DNA of 38,303 bases from Oscillospiraceae bacterium. Lineage in GTDB: Bacteria; Bacillota; Clostridia; Oscillospirales; Acutalibacteraceae. The translations under genes and the position numbers were made by a program. Positions 1 to 8,472 of the stretch are shown here, in pieces. The notes below the pieces were generated by a model, which saw nothing but the letters and a program-made list of their open reading frames with translations, made no database searches and was not told where the DNA came from. The DNA lies in the NCBI GenBank assembly GCA_015065865.1, contig SVPM01000013.1, positions 1 to 38,303 of the forward strand, in the 5' to 3' direction. Every line of letters starts with the position of its first letter. The stretch's first letter is position 1.

Positions 1-39
1 CCGTTGGATCTTCCGCACACCCGCGGCGGGCGTTCGAGG

Positions 40-67
40 GGACGTTCGCCTTGCGGCGAACGTCCGT
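40..67. repeat. Palindromic direct repeat, copy 1
   Basis: A 28-bp sequence with internal palindrome GGACGTTCGCC/GGCGAACGTCC is repeated exactly at 241-268. Each copy can form an 11-bp stem with a 4-base loop. The two copies bracket a block of further hairpins, which suggests a mobile or amplified intergenic repeat. No transposase is visible. Confidence 0.75.
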
Positions 68-240
68 AGACTGTCAAAAAAGTTCGGCTTACGCCGAACT
101 TTTTGCCGTCTGCCGCCTGCGGGCGGGCTTATCCGCGGGCTAACCGCCCGCTCGACGCGCAGGGGAACCCTGACGGTTCCCCCGCACACACCCCTTCCCT
201 CCGTTTTCTTAGTTCGCGGAGAGGTTTTTTGACAAGCTCA

Positions 241-268
241 GGACGTTCGCCTTGCGGCGAACGTCCGT
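241..268. repeat. Palindromic direct repeat, copy 2
   Basis: Exact second copy of the 28-bp palindromic unit at 40-67, about 200 bp further on and in the same orientation. It is preceded by TTTTTTGACA (225-234), the inverse of the sequence that follows copy 1. Confidence 0.75.
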
Positions 269-419
269 TCAACGTTTTTCTTGCCGCTTTTGCGCGGCCG
301 GCATTTTGCTATCGCAAAACCGATGAGGAATCAGCGGGAGGGCACGGAGACCCTCCCCTACTCCTTCATCGGTTTTGTTCGTATTTTCGCGGCGGAAAGA
401 TTTCAAAAAAAAGCTACCG

Positions 420-734
420 TCACAGCGCCGCTTCGATGGCGGCGGACAGTTCATCAAACGGGCGCACGCCGATGAATTCCTTCACCACGTCACCGTTCTT
501 GAACAGCAAGAGGGCAGGAATGCTTTGAATACCGTACTTCACTGCCAGTTCCTGTTCGTCATCCACGTTGATCTTCGCCACCGTCAAACGGCCGTCAAAC
601 GCATCGGCCACTTTGTCCAGCACGGGTGCCATCATTTTGCAAGGCATACACCAATCGGCGTAAAAATCCACCAACAGAGCACCGCCTTTTTCCAAGTTTA
701 CCGCCATATCGGCAGCTGTCCATACCGTTGCCAT
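420..734 (-). CDS. trxA: Thioredoxin
   Basis: Thioredoxin is a small cytosolic dithiol-disulfide reductase, kept reduced by thioredoxin reductase, that supplies electrons to ribonucleotide reductase and oxidised proteins. The 104-residue length is typical. The core DFYADWCMPCKMMAPVLDK holds the redox-active CxxC, and the cis-proline loop is present (SIPALLLFKNG). The active site reads WCMPC where most thioredoxins have WCGPC; the middle residues tune redox potential, so it may behave differently from a standard TrxA. AGGAG lies 9 bases before the ATG. It is the last gene of the minus-strand cluster that begins with the cysteine T-box and cysE, 15 bp after the membrane protein gene, so it may share its cysteine-responsive transcription. 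Confidence 0.95.
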   Translation of the reverse strand: MATVWTAADMAVNLEKGGALLVDFYADWCMPCKMMAPVLDKVADAFDGRLTVAKINVDDEQELAVKYGIQSIPALLLFKNGDVVKEFIGVRPFDELSAAIEAAL

Positions 735-749
735 AGTTCATTTCTCCTT

Positions 750-1301
750 TCAATTTACCGATCCGTTTTCAGAGATCGGCGGCGTTACTCGGAACATTAA
801 CTGACCGCTGATAACCGCCGCCAGATACACTGCCGTCGCTATCGCCGCCGCGATGACCGCCACCGTGCGCTGTTTGTGTGAGAAACGGGCGGTACACGCC
901 AGTATCCATCCGCGCACCAGAAACGGCAACGGGATGGCACTTACTGCGCCGATATTCAAATTCAGAGCCGCACCGGCGGCCATATCAAAATTTTCCTCGG
1001 TGATACCGCCGAAACGCAGGATCACCGCCACCGAAAACGCCAACAGTGCCGCGCCCGTAAGAATGAAAAACCAACTGTCGGCACGGTGCGTTTTACGGCG
1101 GCGGGTATACGCCCAAAAGGAATACACGCCCACACCCAACACACTGCACGCGGTGAGAAACAGCAAAATATCCGATCGCCAATAGGCTGTCACAAAATCT
1201 GCCGCATTATGCAACGGCGAAACCGTCCATACGGCAAACACCGTGAAACACACCGCCAGCACCGCATACGTCACTGCTTTAGTACATTTTGTAATTCTCA
1301 C
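750..1301 (-). CDS. Small polytopic membrane protein of unknown function
   Basis: A 183-residue protein with about five hydrophobic segments (roughly residues 8-28, 42-62, 75-96, 110-130 and 145-165) separated by short basic loops such as YTRRRKTHR. I do not recognise the family. The start is GTG, overlapping the fruK-like stop in a GTGA arrangement, with AGGAGG seven bases upstream; this supports translational coupling. It sits between a sugar kinase gene and thioredoxin in the cysteine T-box cluster. No catalytic motif is visible, so no function is assigned. Confidence 0.75.
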   Translation of the reverse strand: MRITKCTKAVTYAVLAVCFTVFAVWTVSPLHNAADFVTAYWRSDILLFLTACSVLGVGVYSFWAYTRRRKTHRADSWFFILTGAALLAFSVAVILRFGGITEENFDMAAGAALNLNIGAVSAIPLPFLVRGWILACTARFSHKQRTVAVIAAAIATAVYLAAVISGQLMFRVTPPISENGSVN

Positions 1302-2251
1302 GAGTCTTCCTCCTGCGGGAGCGACAGACGTTCCACCGTGATACCGTCCAGCAGGCTGAACGCCAGATCACGGGTGGCAAGTGCCGTGCCGTCCTGCATC
1401 ACGCAGGCACTGCCGCAAGCGGATGCCAAGCGCACACACTCTTCCACACCGTATTCCTTGACCGTACCGATCAAGAAGCCGGCCAGTGCACTGTCCCCTG
1501 CACCGACGGTGGATTTCGCCTCCACTTCGGGGCTGTCGGCTTTCACCGCTATGCGGTCGTTCACGCACATAATGCCCTCTGCCCCGCGAGAGACCAGCAC
1601 GTTTTCCACCCCTGCGCGCTGCAGTTGGCAGGCGGCGCGCAACACCGCTTCGTCCGAATTGTCCGCCACCGGCAAAATGCGGCGCAATTCGTGGATATTC
1701 GGTTTGATCAACCACGGCGAGATGCGGCGATAATCCTCCAACGTGAACAGATCGCTGTCGATCACCACACGGGCTCCCGCCTGTTTTACCGCCATGATCA
1801 GCTCCGCGTAATCACTCACCGCCACGTTCTCGGGCAACGAGCCGCCGAACATCACGATATCCCCCTCACTCATACGGCTTTGGATCAGTGCCATCAGTGC
1901 CCCGATCATCACCACCGACAAAAACGGGCCTTTGCGATTGATCTTTATGGTGCAGTCGGCGTGACGCAGCGTTAAGTTTTCGCGTACCGCACCTTGTACT
2001 TTCAGCAGTTCGTAATGAATGCTTTCTTCCTCCAGATACTCCGCAAATTCATCGCTGTTATCCTCGCCGACCACCGACAGGCACAAGTTAGGCATACCAA
2101 AACTCTGCACCACACGGGAAACGTTGATACCCTTACCGCCCGCCTCACGCGTTTCCTCTAACACGCGGTTGGTGGCATCGTAGTCCAAACCGTCGGTCCA
2201 CAAAGTAACGTCAATAGACGGATTCAGCGTGACGCTGATAATATTACGCAT
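1298..2251 (-). CDS. fruK: PfkB-family sugar kinase, probably 1-phosphofructokinase
   Basis: The product (317 residues) belongs to the ribokinase/PfkB family, in the branch that phosphorylates sugar phosphates such as fructose 1-phosphate. Visible signatures are the N-terminal SVTLNPSIDVT, the substrate loop GGKGINVSRV, and the C-terminal anion-hole and catalytic motif STVGAGDSALAGF with the base Asp. Tagatose-6-phosphate kinase is a close relative, so the substrate is not certain. The ATG at 2251 is chosen over the upstream ATG at 2284 because GAGGTGG lies just before it; the longer form would overlap cysS by 23 bp. No fructose PTS gene or DeoR regulator is adjacent, which is unusual for fruK. 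It is preceded by cysS and followed, with overlap, by a membrane protein gene. Confidence 0.85.
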   Translation of the reverse strand: MRNIISVTLNPSIDVTLWTDGLDYDATNRVLEETREAGGKGINVSRVVQSFGMPNLCLSVVGEDNSDEFAEYLEEESIHYELLKVQGAVRENLTLRHADCTIKINRKGPFLSVVMIGALMALIQSRMSEGDIVMFGGSLPENVAVSDYAELIMAVKQAGARVVIDSDLFTLEDYRRISPWLIKPNIHELRRILPVADNSDEAVLRAACQLQRAGVENVLVSRGAEGIMCVNDRIAVKADSPEVEAKSTVGAGDSALAGFLIGTVKEYGVEECVRLASACGSACVMQDGTALATRDLAFSLLDGITVERLSLPQEEDS

Positions 2252-2261
2252 TTTTTCCACC

Positions 2262-3659
2262 TCACACACGGTGCCATTTGGCACCCTCTTTGGTATCCTC
2301 GATCACAATGCCGCGCTCGCTCAGCAGGTCGCGAATGCGGTCGGATTCCGCCCAATCCTTTGCCGCACGTGCCGCGGTGCGCTGTGCCACCAAAGCATCG
2401 ATCTCGGCATCTTCGGGCGAGGTTTGTGCCGTTGCATCCGTTTCGGTCAACCCGAGTGAAAGCACCTCGTCAAATTCCGCAAGCAACGCCAACTTGGTCG
2501 TCGCGTTCAGCGAAGATTTCAGCACGTCGTACACCGTGGTAACCGCAAGCGAGGTGTTCAGATCGTTATCCATCGCTTCACGGAAGGCGGCACGGTAGGT
2601 TTCGGCGCCCTCCTCTACCTCTTCACCCGCTTGCGGGGTAAGGTTGGCGACCTTTCTTTTCAACTGAGCATACGCTTTGGCGGCGTTGTCCATACCCTCC
2701 CACGAGAAGGTGAGCGACTTGCGATAGTGCGACTGCAAGCAGAAGAAACGATAGGCCAACGGGTCGTATCCTTTCTCCTCAAGCAACGAGACCGTCAGGA
2801 ATTCGCCCTTGGATTTACTCATTTTACCGCCCGTCGTGTTCAGGTGCAACACGTGGAACCAGTGGCGGCACCACCCGTGGCCGAGATACGCTTCACTCTG
2901 CGCGATCTCGTTGGTGTGGTGCGGGAAGATGTTGTCCACACCGCCGCAGTGCAGGTCGAGATATTCGCCCAAATATTTAATGGCAATACCCGAACATTCA
3001 ATATGCCAGCCGGGGTAACCGATGCCCCACGGACTGTCCCACTTCAGTTCTTGGTCGTCAAACTTCGATTTGGTGAACCACAACACGAAGTCCGCCTTAT
3101 TACGCTTGTTATTGTCCTCCTCCACGCCTTCGCGCACGCCGACCGCCAGATCTTCGCTGTCGTGCTTGTTAAAGACGTAATACTCGTTCGGACAGGACGT
3201 GTCAAAATAGATGTTGCCGCCCGCTTCGTATGCGACCCCTTTTTCAAGCAGGGTTTCTACCAGATGAATAAACTCCGCAATACAGCCCGTTGCAGGTTGC
3301 ACCACGTCGGGACGGCGGATGTGCAGTTTTTCGCAATCCCCAAAGAACGCGTCGGTGTAAAACTGGGCGATCTCCATCACCGTTTTCTTTTCACGGCGGG
3401 CACCTTTCAGCATTTTATCCTCGCCCGTATCCGCATCGCTGGAAAGATGTCCCACATCGGTGATGTTCATCACGCGGCGCACATCGTATCCGCTGTAACG
3501 CAGATACTTTTCCAGCACGTCTTCCATCATATAGGTACGCAGGTTGCCGATATGCGCGTAGTGATATACGGTGGGGCCGCAGGTATACATTTTCACGCGC
3601 CCTTCTTCGTGCGGGATAAAATCTTCTTTTTCACGAGTCAGTGTATTATATAGTTTCAT
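2262..3659 (-). CDS. cysS: Cysteinyl-tRNA synthetase
   Basis: CysS charges tRNA-Cys with cysteine in the cytosol. The 465-residue protein has the class I catalytic signatures: the HIGH-type motif in TVYHYAHIGNLRTY near residue 30, the zinc-site cysteine in MYTCGPTVY, GWHIECSGIA and the following HHTNEIAQSEA metal-binding stretch, and KMSKSKG near residue 270. The C-terminal region is the usual anticodon-binding helical domain. It lies three bases after cysE, so cysteine synthesis and cysteine charging are made from one transcript controlled by the upstream T-box, a common Gram-positive arrangement. Confidence 0.97.
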   Translation of the reverse strand: MKLYNTLTREKEDFIPHEEGRVKMYTCGPTVYHYAHIGNLRTYMMEDVLEKYLRYSGYDVRRVMNITDVGHLSSDADTGEDKMLKGARREKKTVMEIAQFYTDAFFGDCEKLHIRRPDVVQPATGCIAEFIHLVETLLEKGVAYEAGGNIYFDTSCPNEYYVFNKHDSEDLAVGVREGVEEDNNKRNKADFVLWFTKSKFDDQELKWDSPWGIGYPGWHIECSGIAIKYLGEYLDLHCGGVDNIFPHHTNEIAQSEAYLGHGWCRHWFHVLHLNTTGGKMSKSKGEFLTVSLLEEKGYDPLAYRFFCLQSHYRKSLTFSWEGMDNAAKAYAQLKRKVANLTPQAGEEVEEGAETYRAAFREAMDNDLNTSLAVTTVYDVLKSSLNATTKLALLAEFDEVLSLGLTETDATAQTSPEDAEIDALVAQRTAARAAKDWAESDRIRDLLSERGIVIEDTKEGAKWHRV

Positions 3660-3662
3660 AGG

Positions 3663-4295
3663 TTATTCCTCATCTTCCTTAATTTTCTTTTCAATACGGT
3701 CCAGTCGGCCGTCGATACGGCACAGCGCTTGTGACACGGGATCGGGAATGTGGATCTGATCCAGATCCGGCACCTTCAGCCCATCGCGGCGTGCAATGCG
3801 GGCAGGCACGCCCACTGCCGTGCAGTTGTCGGGAATGTCCATCAGCACCACCGCACCCGCGGCGATACGCACGTTATTACCGATGCGAATGGGGCCGAGC
3901 ACTTTAGCACCCGCTCCGACCATCACGTTGTTACCGAGGGTAGGGTGACGTTTGCCGCGGTCCTTACCCGTGCCGCCGAGTGTCACACCTTGGTAAATGG
4001 TGCAATCATCGCCGATCTCGGTCGTTTCACCGATGACTACGCCGGTACCGTGATCGATAAACAACCGACGACCGATGGTAGCACCGGGGTGAATTTCGAT
4101 CCCCGTGCGGCGCAGACAGCGCTGTGACACCCAACGTGCCAAAAACGGGTGGCCGTGCCGCAACAGACGGTTGGCACGGCGGTGGGCACGCACCGCTTTA
4201 AAACTGTTATACAATAGCGCCACTTCCAGTGAAGAACTGGCGGCGGGGTCGCGTTCGCGAATCGCCGCTACGTCCTCTCGAAAGCGTTCAAACAT
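3663..4295 (-). CDS. cysE: Serine O-acetyltransferase
   Basis: CysE makes O-acetylserine from serine and acetyl-CoA, the first committed step of cysteine synthesis. The 210-residue protein has the N-terminal helical part followed by left-handed beta-helix hexapeptide repeats (GIEIHPGATIGRRLFIDHGT, GVVIGETTEIGDDCTIYQGV, IRIGNNVRIAAGAVV). FIDHGTGVVIGE contains the Asp and His expected at the active site. It is shorter than the enterobacterial enzyme, as in Bacillus-type CysE. I choose the ATG at 4295 (MFERF) because GGAGAG sits 6-8 bases upstream; the ATG at 4301 is too close to it, and still earlier starts lie inside the T-box terminator. Confidence 0.95.
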   Translation of the reverse strand: MFERFREDVAAIRERDPAASSSLEVALLYNSFKAVRAHRRANRLLRHGHPFLARWVSQRCLRRTGIEIHPGATIGRRLFIDHGTGVVIGETTEIGDDCTIYQGVTLGGTGKDRGKRHPTLGNNVMVGAGAKVLGPIRIGNNVRIAAGAVVLMDIPDNCTAVGVPARIARRDGLKVPDLDQIHIPDPVSQALCRIDGRLDRIEKKIKEDEE

Positions 4296-4309
4296 AACCA
4301 TCTCTCCAA

Positions 4310-4562
4310 TCAAAAAACAAGCGCCCCCGTCGTACCTCACGGTACAACGGAGGCGCACAAAAATCGCACGCGGTTCCACTCCTGTTTCTCGCTTTACGCC
4401 CCGCTAACGGTGGGCAGCCGCGACCGCTTACCTCCCCGAAAAGGACTCAGCCGCCGTGCTCACGGGTGCATTTCGCCGCCGCCGCTCCGAAAATGCTTAC
4501 AGCCGATGGCATTTTCTCTCTGTTGAGCCGCAAAACGGGTACTTCTCCCGATCGTCGCTTTA
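4310..4562 (-). promoter_or_regulatory. Cysteine T-box leader
   Basis: This transcribed leader senses uncharged tRNA-Cys. The hallmark T-box sequence is on the minus strand at 4382-4369 (GGAGTGGAACCGCG). Stem I features are present: AGAGAG followed by an AAAATGC/GCATTTT stem whose loop contains GGCTG, then GCGAAATGCACCC, in which TGC (4470-4468) is the likely specifier codon for cysteine. The terminator is a 16-bp stem (4321-4356, GCGCCTCC... with GGGGGCGC) followed by TTGTTTTTTG. When tRNA-Cys is uncharged, the antiterminator should form and cysE-cysS be transcribed. The downstream genes agree with the specifier. Confidence 0.92.
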
Positions 4563-4568
4563 TATTAT

Positions 4569-4596
4569 AGTATACTGTTTTTTTGCAAAATGTCCA
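4569..4596 (-). promoter_or_regulatory. Sigma-A promoter of the cysE operon
   Basis: Minus strand -35 TGGACA (4596-4591), 16-bp spacer, -10 TATACT (4574-4569). An overlapping TATAAT lies a few bases downstream. The predicted start, near 4562, is just before T-box stem I. Confidence 0.75.
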
Positions 4597-4613
4597 GTAA
4601 AATTTTAATTTTT

Positions 4614-5204
4614 TTATTTTTCACCCGCAAAATAACGGCGGTTGGCCCACACGTATTCCGCACCGGAGAGCAGCGTGAGCACAGCCGACACCCACACCAG
4701 CACTTCGCCGAGTATCAGCGGCACCGAAAATACCGCATCCGGCAACGACACGCCGGAGAGCAAGCCGGCCTGCCACGTGGAAAATTCCAACGCGGCGATG
4801 GAGAACAAAATCGCTACAAACTGCATCACCGTTTTCAGTTTGCCCCAGAAATTCGCGGCGATCACGTTGCCGTCGGTCGCGGCCAAAAGACGCACCGACG
4901 TCACCGCAAATTCCCGCGTCATAATGATCAGCAACGCCCACGGACTCATTTTACCGATGGCACACAGGCCGATAAACGCCGCCGTGGTCAACATCTTATC
5001 CGCGATCGGGTCCACGAATTTACCGAAATTTGTGATAAGTCCGCGCGACCGCGCGATCTTACCGTCGAAGAGATCGGTCAACGCGGCGGCACCGAACACC
5101 AATCCCGAAAGGAGGTAGTGAAACGGAAAATCCAACAAAAACAGCAACATAAACAGCGGTACCATCACGATACGTGCCATTGTTAAACGATTCGGCAGAT
5201 TCAT
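4614..5204 (-). CDS. pgsA: CDP-diacylglycerol-glycerol-3-phosphate 3-phosphatidyltransferase
   Basis: PgsA is an integral membrane enzyme that makes phosphatidylglycerol phosphate, the committed step to phosphatidylglycerol. The 196-residue protein carries the CDP-alcohol phosphotransferase motif DG-x2-AR-x8-G-x3-D-x3-D as DGKIARSRGLITNFGKFVDP followed by IAD, near residues 55-78, and several hydrophobic segments. The ATG at 5204 (MNLPNRLTMARI) overlaps the rimO stop as ATGA, with GGGGGAGATGG upstream, indicating translational coupling. The gene order recA-recX-rimO-pgsA on one strand is compatible with one long transcript. No hairpin terminator is visible between its stop and the promoter of the cysE operon. 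Confidence 0.93.
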   Translation of the reverse strand: MNLPNRLTMARIVMVPLFMLLFLLDFPFHYLLSGLVFGAAALTDLFDGKIARSRGLITNFGKFVDPIADKMLTTAAFIGLCAIGKMSPWALLIIMTREFAVTSVRLLAATDGNVIAANFWGKLKTVMQFVAILFSIAALEFSTWQAGLLSGVSLPDAVFSVPLILGEVLVWVSAVLTLLSGAEYVWANRRYFAGEK

Positions 5205-6535
5205 ATTTCCATCTCCCCCATCAGATCCCAATCCATGGTATCGGTAATGTGCACCTGCACAAACTCGCCCACCGTGGGCCGTGTACCGGACGGACAGGTG
5301 AAAAACACCTTACCGTCGATATCGGGCGCATCGCCCGCACTGCGACCGAACCAACACTCCGCATAACGGTCGTAACTTTCCACCAACACTTCTACCGTGC
5401 GGCCGACCTGTGCTGTGTTATACGCATCGGTCACCAGCGCTTGTTCCTGCATCACGATGTCGCGGCGGCGCTGTTTTATCTTATCCGATATCTGACCTTC
5501 CATCTGTGCGGCGGGAGTCCCCTCCTCGGGGGAATAGGCAAAGCAACCGAGCCGTTCGATCTTAGCGTTCTTCACGAATTCGCACAGCGCGGCAAAATCC
5601 GCCTTGCTCTCGCCGGGGAAACCCACCATCACGGTGGTGCGAAGCACAATGTTCGGCACCGCCGTGCGGATACGGTTTACCAGCGCCGTGAGGGAAGCAA
5701 CATCACCGCGACGATTCATGGCGCGCAGCACGGGTTCACTCACGTGTTGGATCGGCATATCGAGGTATTTGACAATTTTCTCTTCTTCCCGCATAACGGT
5801 GAGAAGTTCGTCGGTAATGTGTTCGGGATAACAATACAAAAGGCGGATCCAGTGAAGGCCTTCCACGCGGCACAGTGCGCGCAACAACTGCGGCAAACGC
5901 GGCTCTCCGTAGATATCGGTGCCCCACGCCGTGACATCCTGCGCGATCAAAATGAGTTCTTTTACCCCGTTCGCGGCAAGCGTCTGCGCTTCGGCCACGA
6001 TCGCCTCTTCGGTGCGGCTTCTCAACCCGCCGCGAATCAGCGGAATGGCGCAATAGGTGCAACGGTTATCACACCCATCGGCAATACGCAGATAGGCGAA
6101 AAAGGAGGGGGTAGTCTGTAAACGGTCGCCATCCAACTCCCAACAGGATCTGTCCGGAAACGAGCACACCGTGCCGCCCTCGGTGACTTCACGCACCACG
6201 TCGACAATATCGCGATTGGCACCGAGACCGATGACCGCATCACATTCGGGCAGTTCACGTGCCACCTCTTCACGGTAACGTTCCGCCATACAGCCCGTAA
6301 CAATGATCTTTTTAATACGCCCTTTGCTTTTCAACGCGGCAAATTCCAAAATATTTTCAATGGATTCGCGCTTGGCATCTTCAATAAACCCGCAGGTATT
6401 GACGATCACCACGTCCGCAAGTCCGCTGTCTGCCGTAATACGATATCCCGCTTTTTCCAGTTTTGCCAACATCAGTTCGGCATCCATTTGGTTTTTGGGA
6501 CATCCAAGCGACACCATGCCCACCTTGACCGACAT
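5201..6535 (-). CDS. rimO: Ribosomal protein uS12 methylthiotransferase
   Basis: RimO is a radical SAM enzyme that methylthiolates an aspartate of ribosomal protein uS12. The 444-residue protein has the N-terminal UPF0004 domain (MVSLGCPKNQMDAE, NTCGFIEDAKRES, VTGCMAERY) supplying three cysteines for one 4Fe-4S cluster, the radical SAM motif CDNRCTYCAIP for the second, and a C-terminal TRAM-like domain (VEVLVESYD to the end). GCPKN and GFIEDAKRESI favour RimO over the tRNA enzyme MiaB. ATG 6535 is preferred to GTG 6541 because GAGGAG lies 9 bases upstream of the ATG but only 3 from the GTG. It starts just after recX and overlaps pgsA. Confidence 0.94.
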   Translation of the reverse strand: MSVKVGMVSLGCPKNQMDAELMLAKLEKAGYRITADSGLADVVIVNTCGFIEDAKRESIENILEFAALKSKGRIKKIIVTGCMAERYREEVARELPECDAVIGLGANRDIVDVVREVTEGGTVCSFPDRSCWELDGDRLQTTPSFFAYLRIADGCDNRCTYCAIPLIRGGLRSRTEEAIVAEAQTLAANGVKELILIAQDVTAWGTDIYGEPRLPQLLRALCRVEGLHWIRLLYCYPEHITDELLTVMREEEKIVKYLDMPIQHVSEPVLRAMNRRGDVASLTALVNRIRTAVPNIVLRTTVMVGFPGESKADFAALCEFVKNAKIERLGCFAYSPEEGTPAAQMEGQISDKIKQRRRDIVMQEQALVTDAYNTAQVGRTVEVLVESYDRYAECWFGRSAGDAPDIDGKVFFTCPSGTRPTVGEFVQVHITDTMDWDLMGEMEI

Positions 6536-6541
6536 AAACAC

Positions 6542-7189
6542 TTACTCCTCAAACTCTATGTAGTCTTCCTCACCGCCGTCGGCAAGGATACGCCACGCCT
6601 CACGCACCGTGCTGCCGTCGTATCCGTAACGCATCAACAAAGCCGTGCCGCGTTGCCGTTCGGCCAGCGTGACAGGTATAGTATACCTCTTTTTTTCCAG
6701 TAAAGCAAGTGCTTGTTGCAAATCGTTCAGATTTTCGGCTTCATCAACGTATTCAACCGCATATTGTGCCGTTTCGCGCAGGATCCCGTGAGCCGTGATC
6801 TCCTGCACGGTGCGGCGGCGAGCATACAGTTTACGCAAGCGGCAATCCCGCGCGAGGCGGCGAGCATACACCTCATCGTTCACCAATCCGAGTTCACTCA
6901 TACGCGCCGCGGTTTCGGCCGCCTCCTCGGTATAGCCTTTTTCCCGCAGTTTACGACACAATTCCTTTTCGCCGTAATCCCGCACACTGAGCAGATAGAG
7001 CGCATATTCCCGCGCACGGCGGGTCTGCGAAGCGGCAAGCAGCGTTTCCAGTGCATTCTCGCTCAACTCACTGCCCACGGTATACACCGATTCTTCCATC
7101 GTTTGTTTATCCACCATATACTCTCGCCCGTCATCGAGTGTCATACAAAACTGACGACCGTGGCGACGTTCCAACCGTTCAATACGCAT
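6542..7189 (-). CDS. recX: Regulatory protein RecX
   Basis: RecX binds RecA filaments and limits RecA activity. The 215-residue protein has the helical RecX repeats, seen as RAREYALYLLSVRDYGEKEL, the downstream LREKGYTEEAAETAARMSEL, and GLVNDEVYARRLARDCRL. It lies directly downstream of recA on the same strand, the classic arrangement. A GC-rich hairpin with a T-run in the 46-bp gap probably lets only part of recA transcription reach it. AGAGG lies just upstream of the ATG. Confidence 0.9.
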   Translation of the reverse strand: MRIERLERRHGRQFCMTLDDGREYMVDKQTMEESVYTVGSELSENALETLLAASQTRRAREYALYLLSVRDYGEKELCRKLREKGYTEEAAETAARMSELGLVNDEVYARRLARDCRLRKLYARRRTVQEITAHGILRETAQYAVEYVDEAENLNDLQQALALLEKKRYTIPVTLAERQRGTALLMRYGYDGSTVREAWRILADGGEEDYIEFEE

Positions 7190-7205
7190 ACCGTTTCCTC
7201 TTTCG

Positions 7206-7231
7206 AAAAACGGCGGGCTTTCGCCCGCCGT
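7206..7231 (-). terminator. Partial terminator between recA and recX
   Basis: Minus strand ACGGCGGGC-GAAA-GCCCGCCGT, a 9-bp stem with a GAAA tetraloop, followed by a run of T. Because recX has no separate promoter that I can see, this probably attenuates rather than stops transcription, keeping RecX low relative to RecA. Confidence 0.75.
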
Positions 7232-7235
7232 GCTA

Positions 7236-8378
7236 TCAATCGTCTACCGTAATGTCGATGCGTGCTTTGGCCGTGTTTGCCGTCACCTGCACCGCCGCTT
7301 CGATCGGAATTTCCAGCGGATCCTGTTCGTTCACGGGTGCCGCCTTCGGGCGGTTCTGCCGTTCCAATTCTTCGCGGATCTGCTGTTCCAGTTGCGCCGA
7401 CAGATCGGGGTTATCCCGCAAGAAGTCGCGGGCATTGTCCCGCCCTTGGCCGATACGCATATCGTTATAATAGAACCAAGCGCCTGAACGCTGTACCAGC
7501 CCCAGTTTCATGCCAAGGTCGAGCAGTTCGCTGTCACGGGAGATACCCTTGCCGTACAGTACGTCGAATTCCGCCTCTTTAAACGGAGGTGCGACCTTGT
7601 TCTTCACCACGCGCACACGGGTGTGGGAACCGATCGGTTCACCGCCGTTTTTGATGGTTTCCACGCGGCGCACGTCCAAACGCACCGAAGCATAATATTT
7701 CAGTGCGTTACCGCCCGCCGTGACTTCGGGATTGCCGTACATCACACCGACCTTCAAGCGCAACTGGTTGATAAACACCGCGATACAATTGGATTTGGAC
7801 ACCACACCCGCGAGTTTACGCATTGCCTGCGACATCAAACGCGCCTGCAGACCCACGTGGGAATCCCCCATCTCGCCTTCGATTTCGGCACGGGGGACCA
7901 GCGCGGCGACCGAGTCCACCACCACGATATCAATAGCACCGGAACGAATCAGCGCTTCGGCAATTTCAAGTGCCTGTTCGCCCGTGTCGGGTTGCGAGAC
8001 CAACAGCGAATCCACGTTCACGCCCAGTGCGGCCGCATACACGGGGTCAAGTGCGTGTTCCACGTCGATAAACGCCGCTTCACCGCCGCGCTTTTGGGCT
8101 TCCGCCACGGCGTGCAGTGCCAACGTCGTCTTACCCGACGATTCGGGGCCGTAAATTTCCACAATACGGCCGCGCGGAAGACCGCCGATCCCCAGTGCCG
8201 CATCCAGTGCCAGCGAGCCGGTCGGGATCGTTTCCACATTCAAATTCGCATTCTGCCCCAAACGCATAACGGCACCCTTGCCGTAACTCTTTTCAATCTG
8301 CTGCAACGCGATCTCCAACGCTTTTTGACGGTCGTCCGTCTTGCTCGGCATCGCTTTGGCCGCTTTCTTCTCCGCCAT
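7236..8378 (-). CDS. recA: Recombinase RecA
   Basis: RecA forms ATP-dependent filaments on single-stranded DNA, drives homologous recombination and triggers LexA self-cleavage. The 380-residue protein has the N-terminal oligomerisation helix, Walker [14 protein letters not shown] (near residue 80), Walker [21 protein letters not shown], the loop-2 region ([20 protein letters not shown]) and the C-terminal domain. ATG is preceded by AAGGAG. It is followed by recX. The upstream region carries a sigma-A promoter and an SOS box, so it is expected to be DNA-damage inducible. Confidence 0.98.
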   Translation of the reverse strand: MAEKKAAKAMPSKTDDRQKALEIALQQIEKSYGKGAVMRLGQNANLNVETIPTGSLALDAALGIGGLPRGRIVEIYGPESSGKTTLALHAVAEAQKRGGEAAFIDVEHALDPVYAAALGVNVDSLLVSQPDTGEQALEIAEALIRSGAIDIVVVDSVAALVPRAEIEGEMGDSHVGLQARLMSQAMRKLAGVVSKSNCIAVFINQLRLKVGVMYGNPEVTAGGNALKYYASVRLDVRRVETIKNGGEPIGSHTRVRVVKNKVAPPFKEAEFDVLYGKGISRDSELLDLGMKLGLVQRSGAWFYYNDMRIGQGRDNARDFLRDNPDLSAQLEQQIREELERQNRPKAAPVNEQDPLEIPIEAAVQVTANTAKARIDITVDD

Positions 8379-8413
8379 TGTTCTATCTCCTTACCTACTA
8401 TCTTACGCCATTC

Positions 8414-8441
8414 ATTATAGCAAATTTTCGGCGGATTGCAA
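8414..8441 (-). promoter_or_regulatory. recA promoter
   Basis: Minus strand -35 TTGCAA (8441-8436), 16-bp spacer, -10 TATAAT (8419-8414), about 35 bp upstream of the recA ATG. Confidence 0.8.
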
Positions 8442-8460
8442 GGGGTTTTCGACAAAAATC

Positions 8461-8472
8461 GAACATTTGTTC
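8461..8472. promoter_or_regulatory. LexA (SOS) box upstream of recA
   Basis: The palindrome GAACATTTGTTC matches the Gram-positive LexA/DinR core GAAC-N4-GTTC. It lies about 20 bp upstream of the recA -35 element and between the divergent recA and yqzL-recO promoters. LexA binding here would repress recA and could also influence the divergent operon. Confidence 0.8.

Larger units (their letters stand above)
1..419. repeat. Hairpin-rich non-coding region
   Basis: I find no gene in this stretch. It contains at least six short inverted repeats almost end to end: stems at 40-65, 77-104 (GTTCGGC/GCCGAAC flanked by A5 and T5), 119-151 (GCGGGCGG/CCGCCCGC), 162-182 (GGGGAACC/GGTTCCCC), 241-266, and 316-376 (an outer 11-bp stem with an inner GGGAGGG/CCCTCCC stem). 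TGTCAAAAAA at 72-81 is also inverted at 225-234. The part next to trxA (about 395-419) gives a run of eight T on the minus strand just after the trxA stop, so it may help terminate that operon. The pattern resembles intergenic palindromic repeats. Short open frames here have no recognisable protein features. Confidence 0.6.

Noticed and set aside
103-528. Plus-strand frame across the hairpin region and trxA
   Set aside because: Its sequence is translated palindromes followed by antisense thioredoxin, with no ribosome site.
5174-6121. Long plus-strand frame opposite rimO
   Set aside because: The opposite strand encodes all RimO motifs; this frame has shadow-type composition rich in His, Arg and Gln.
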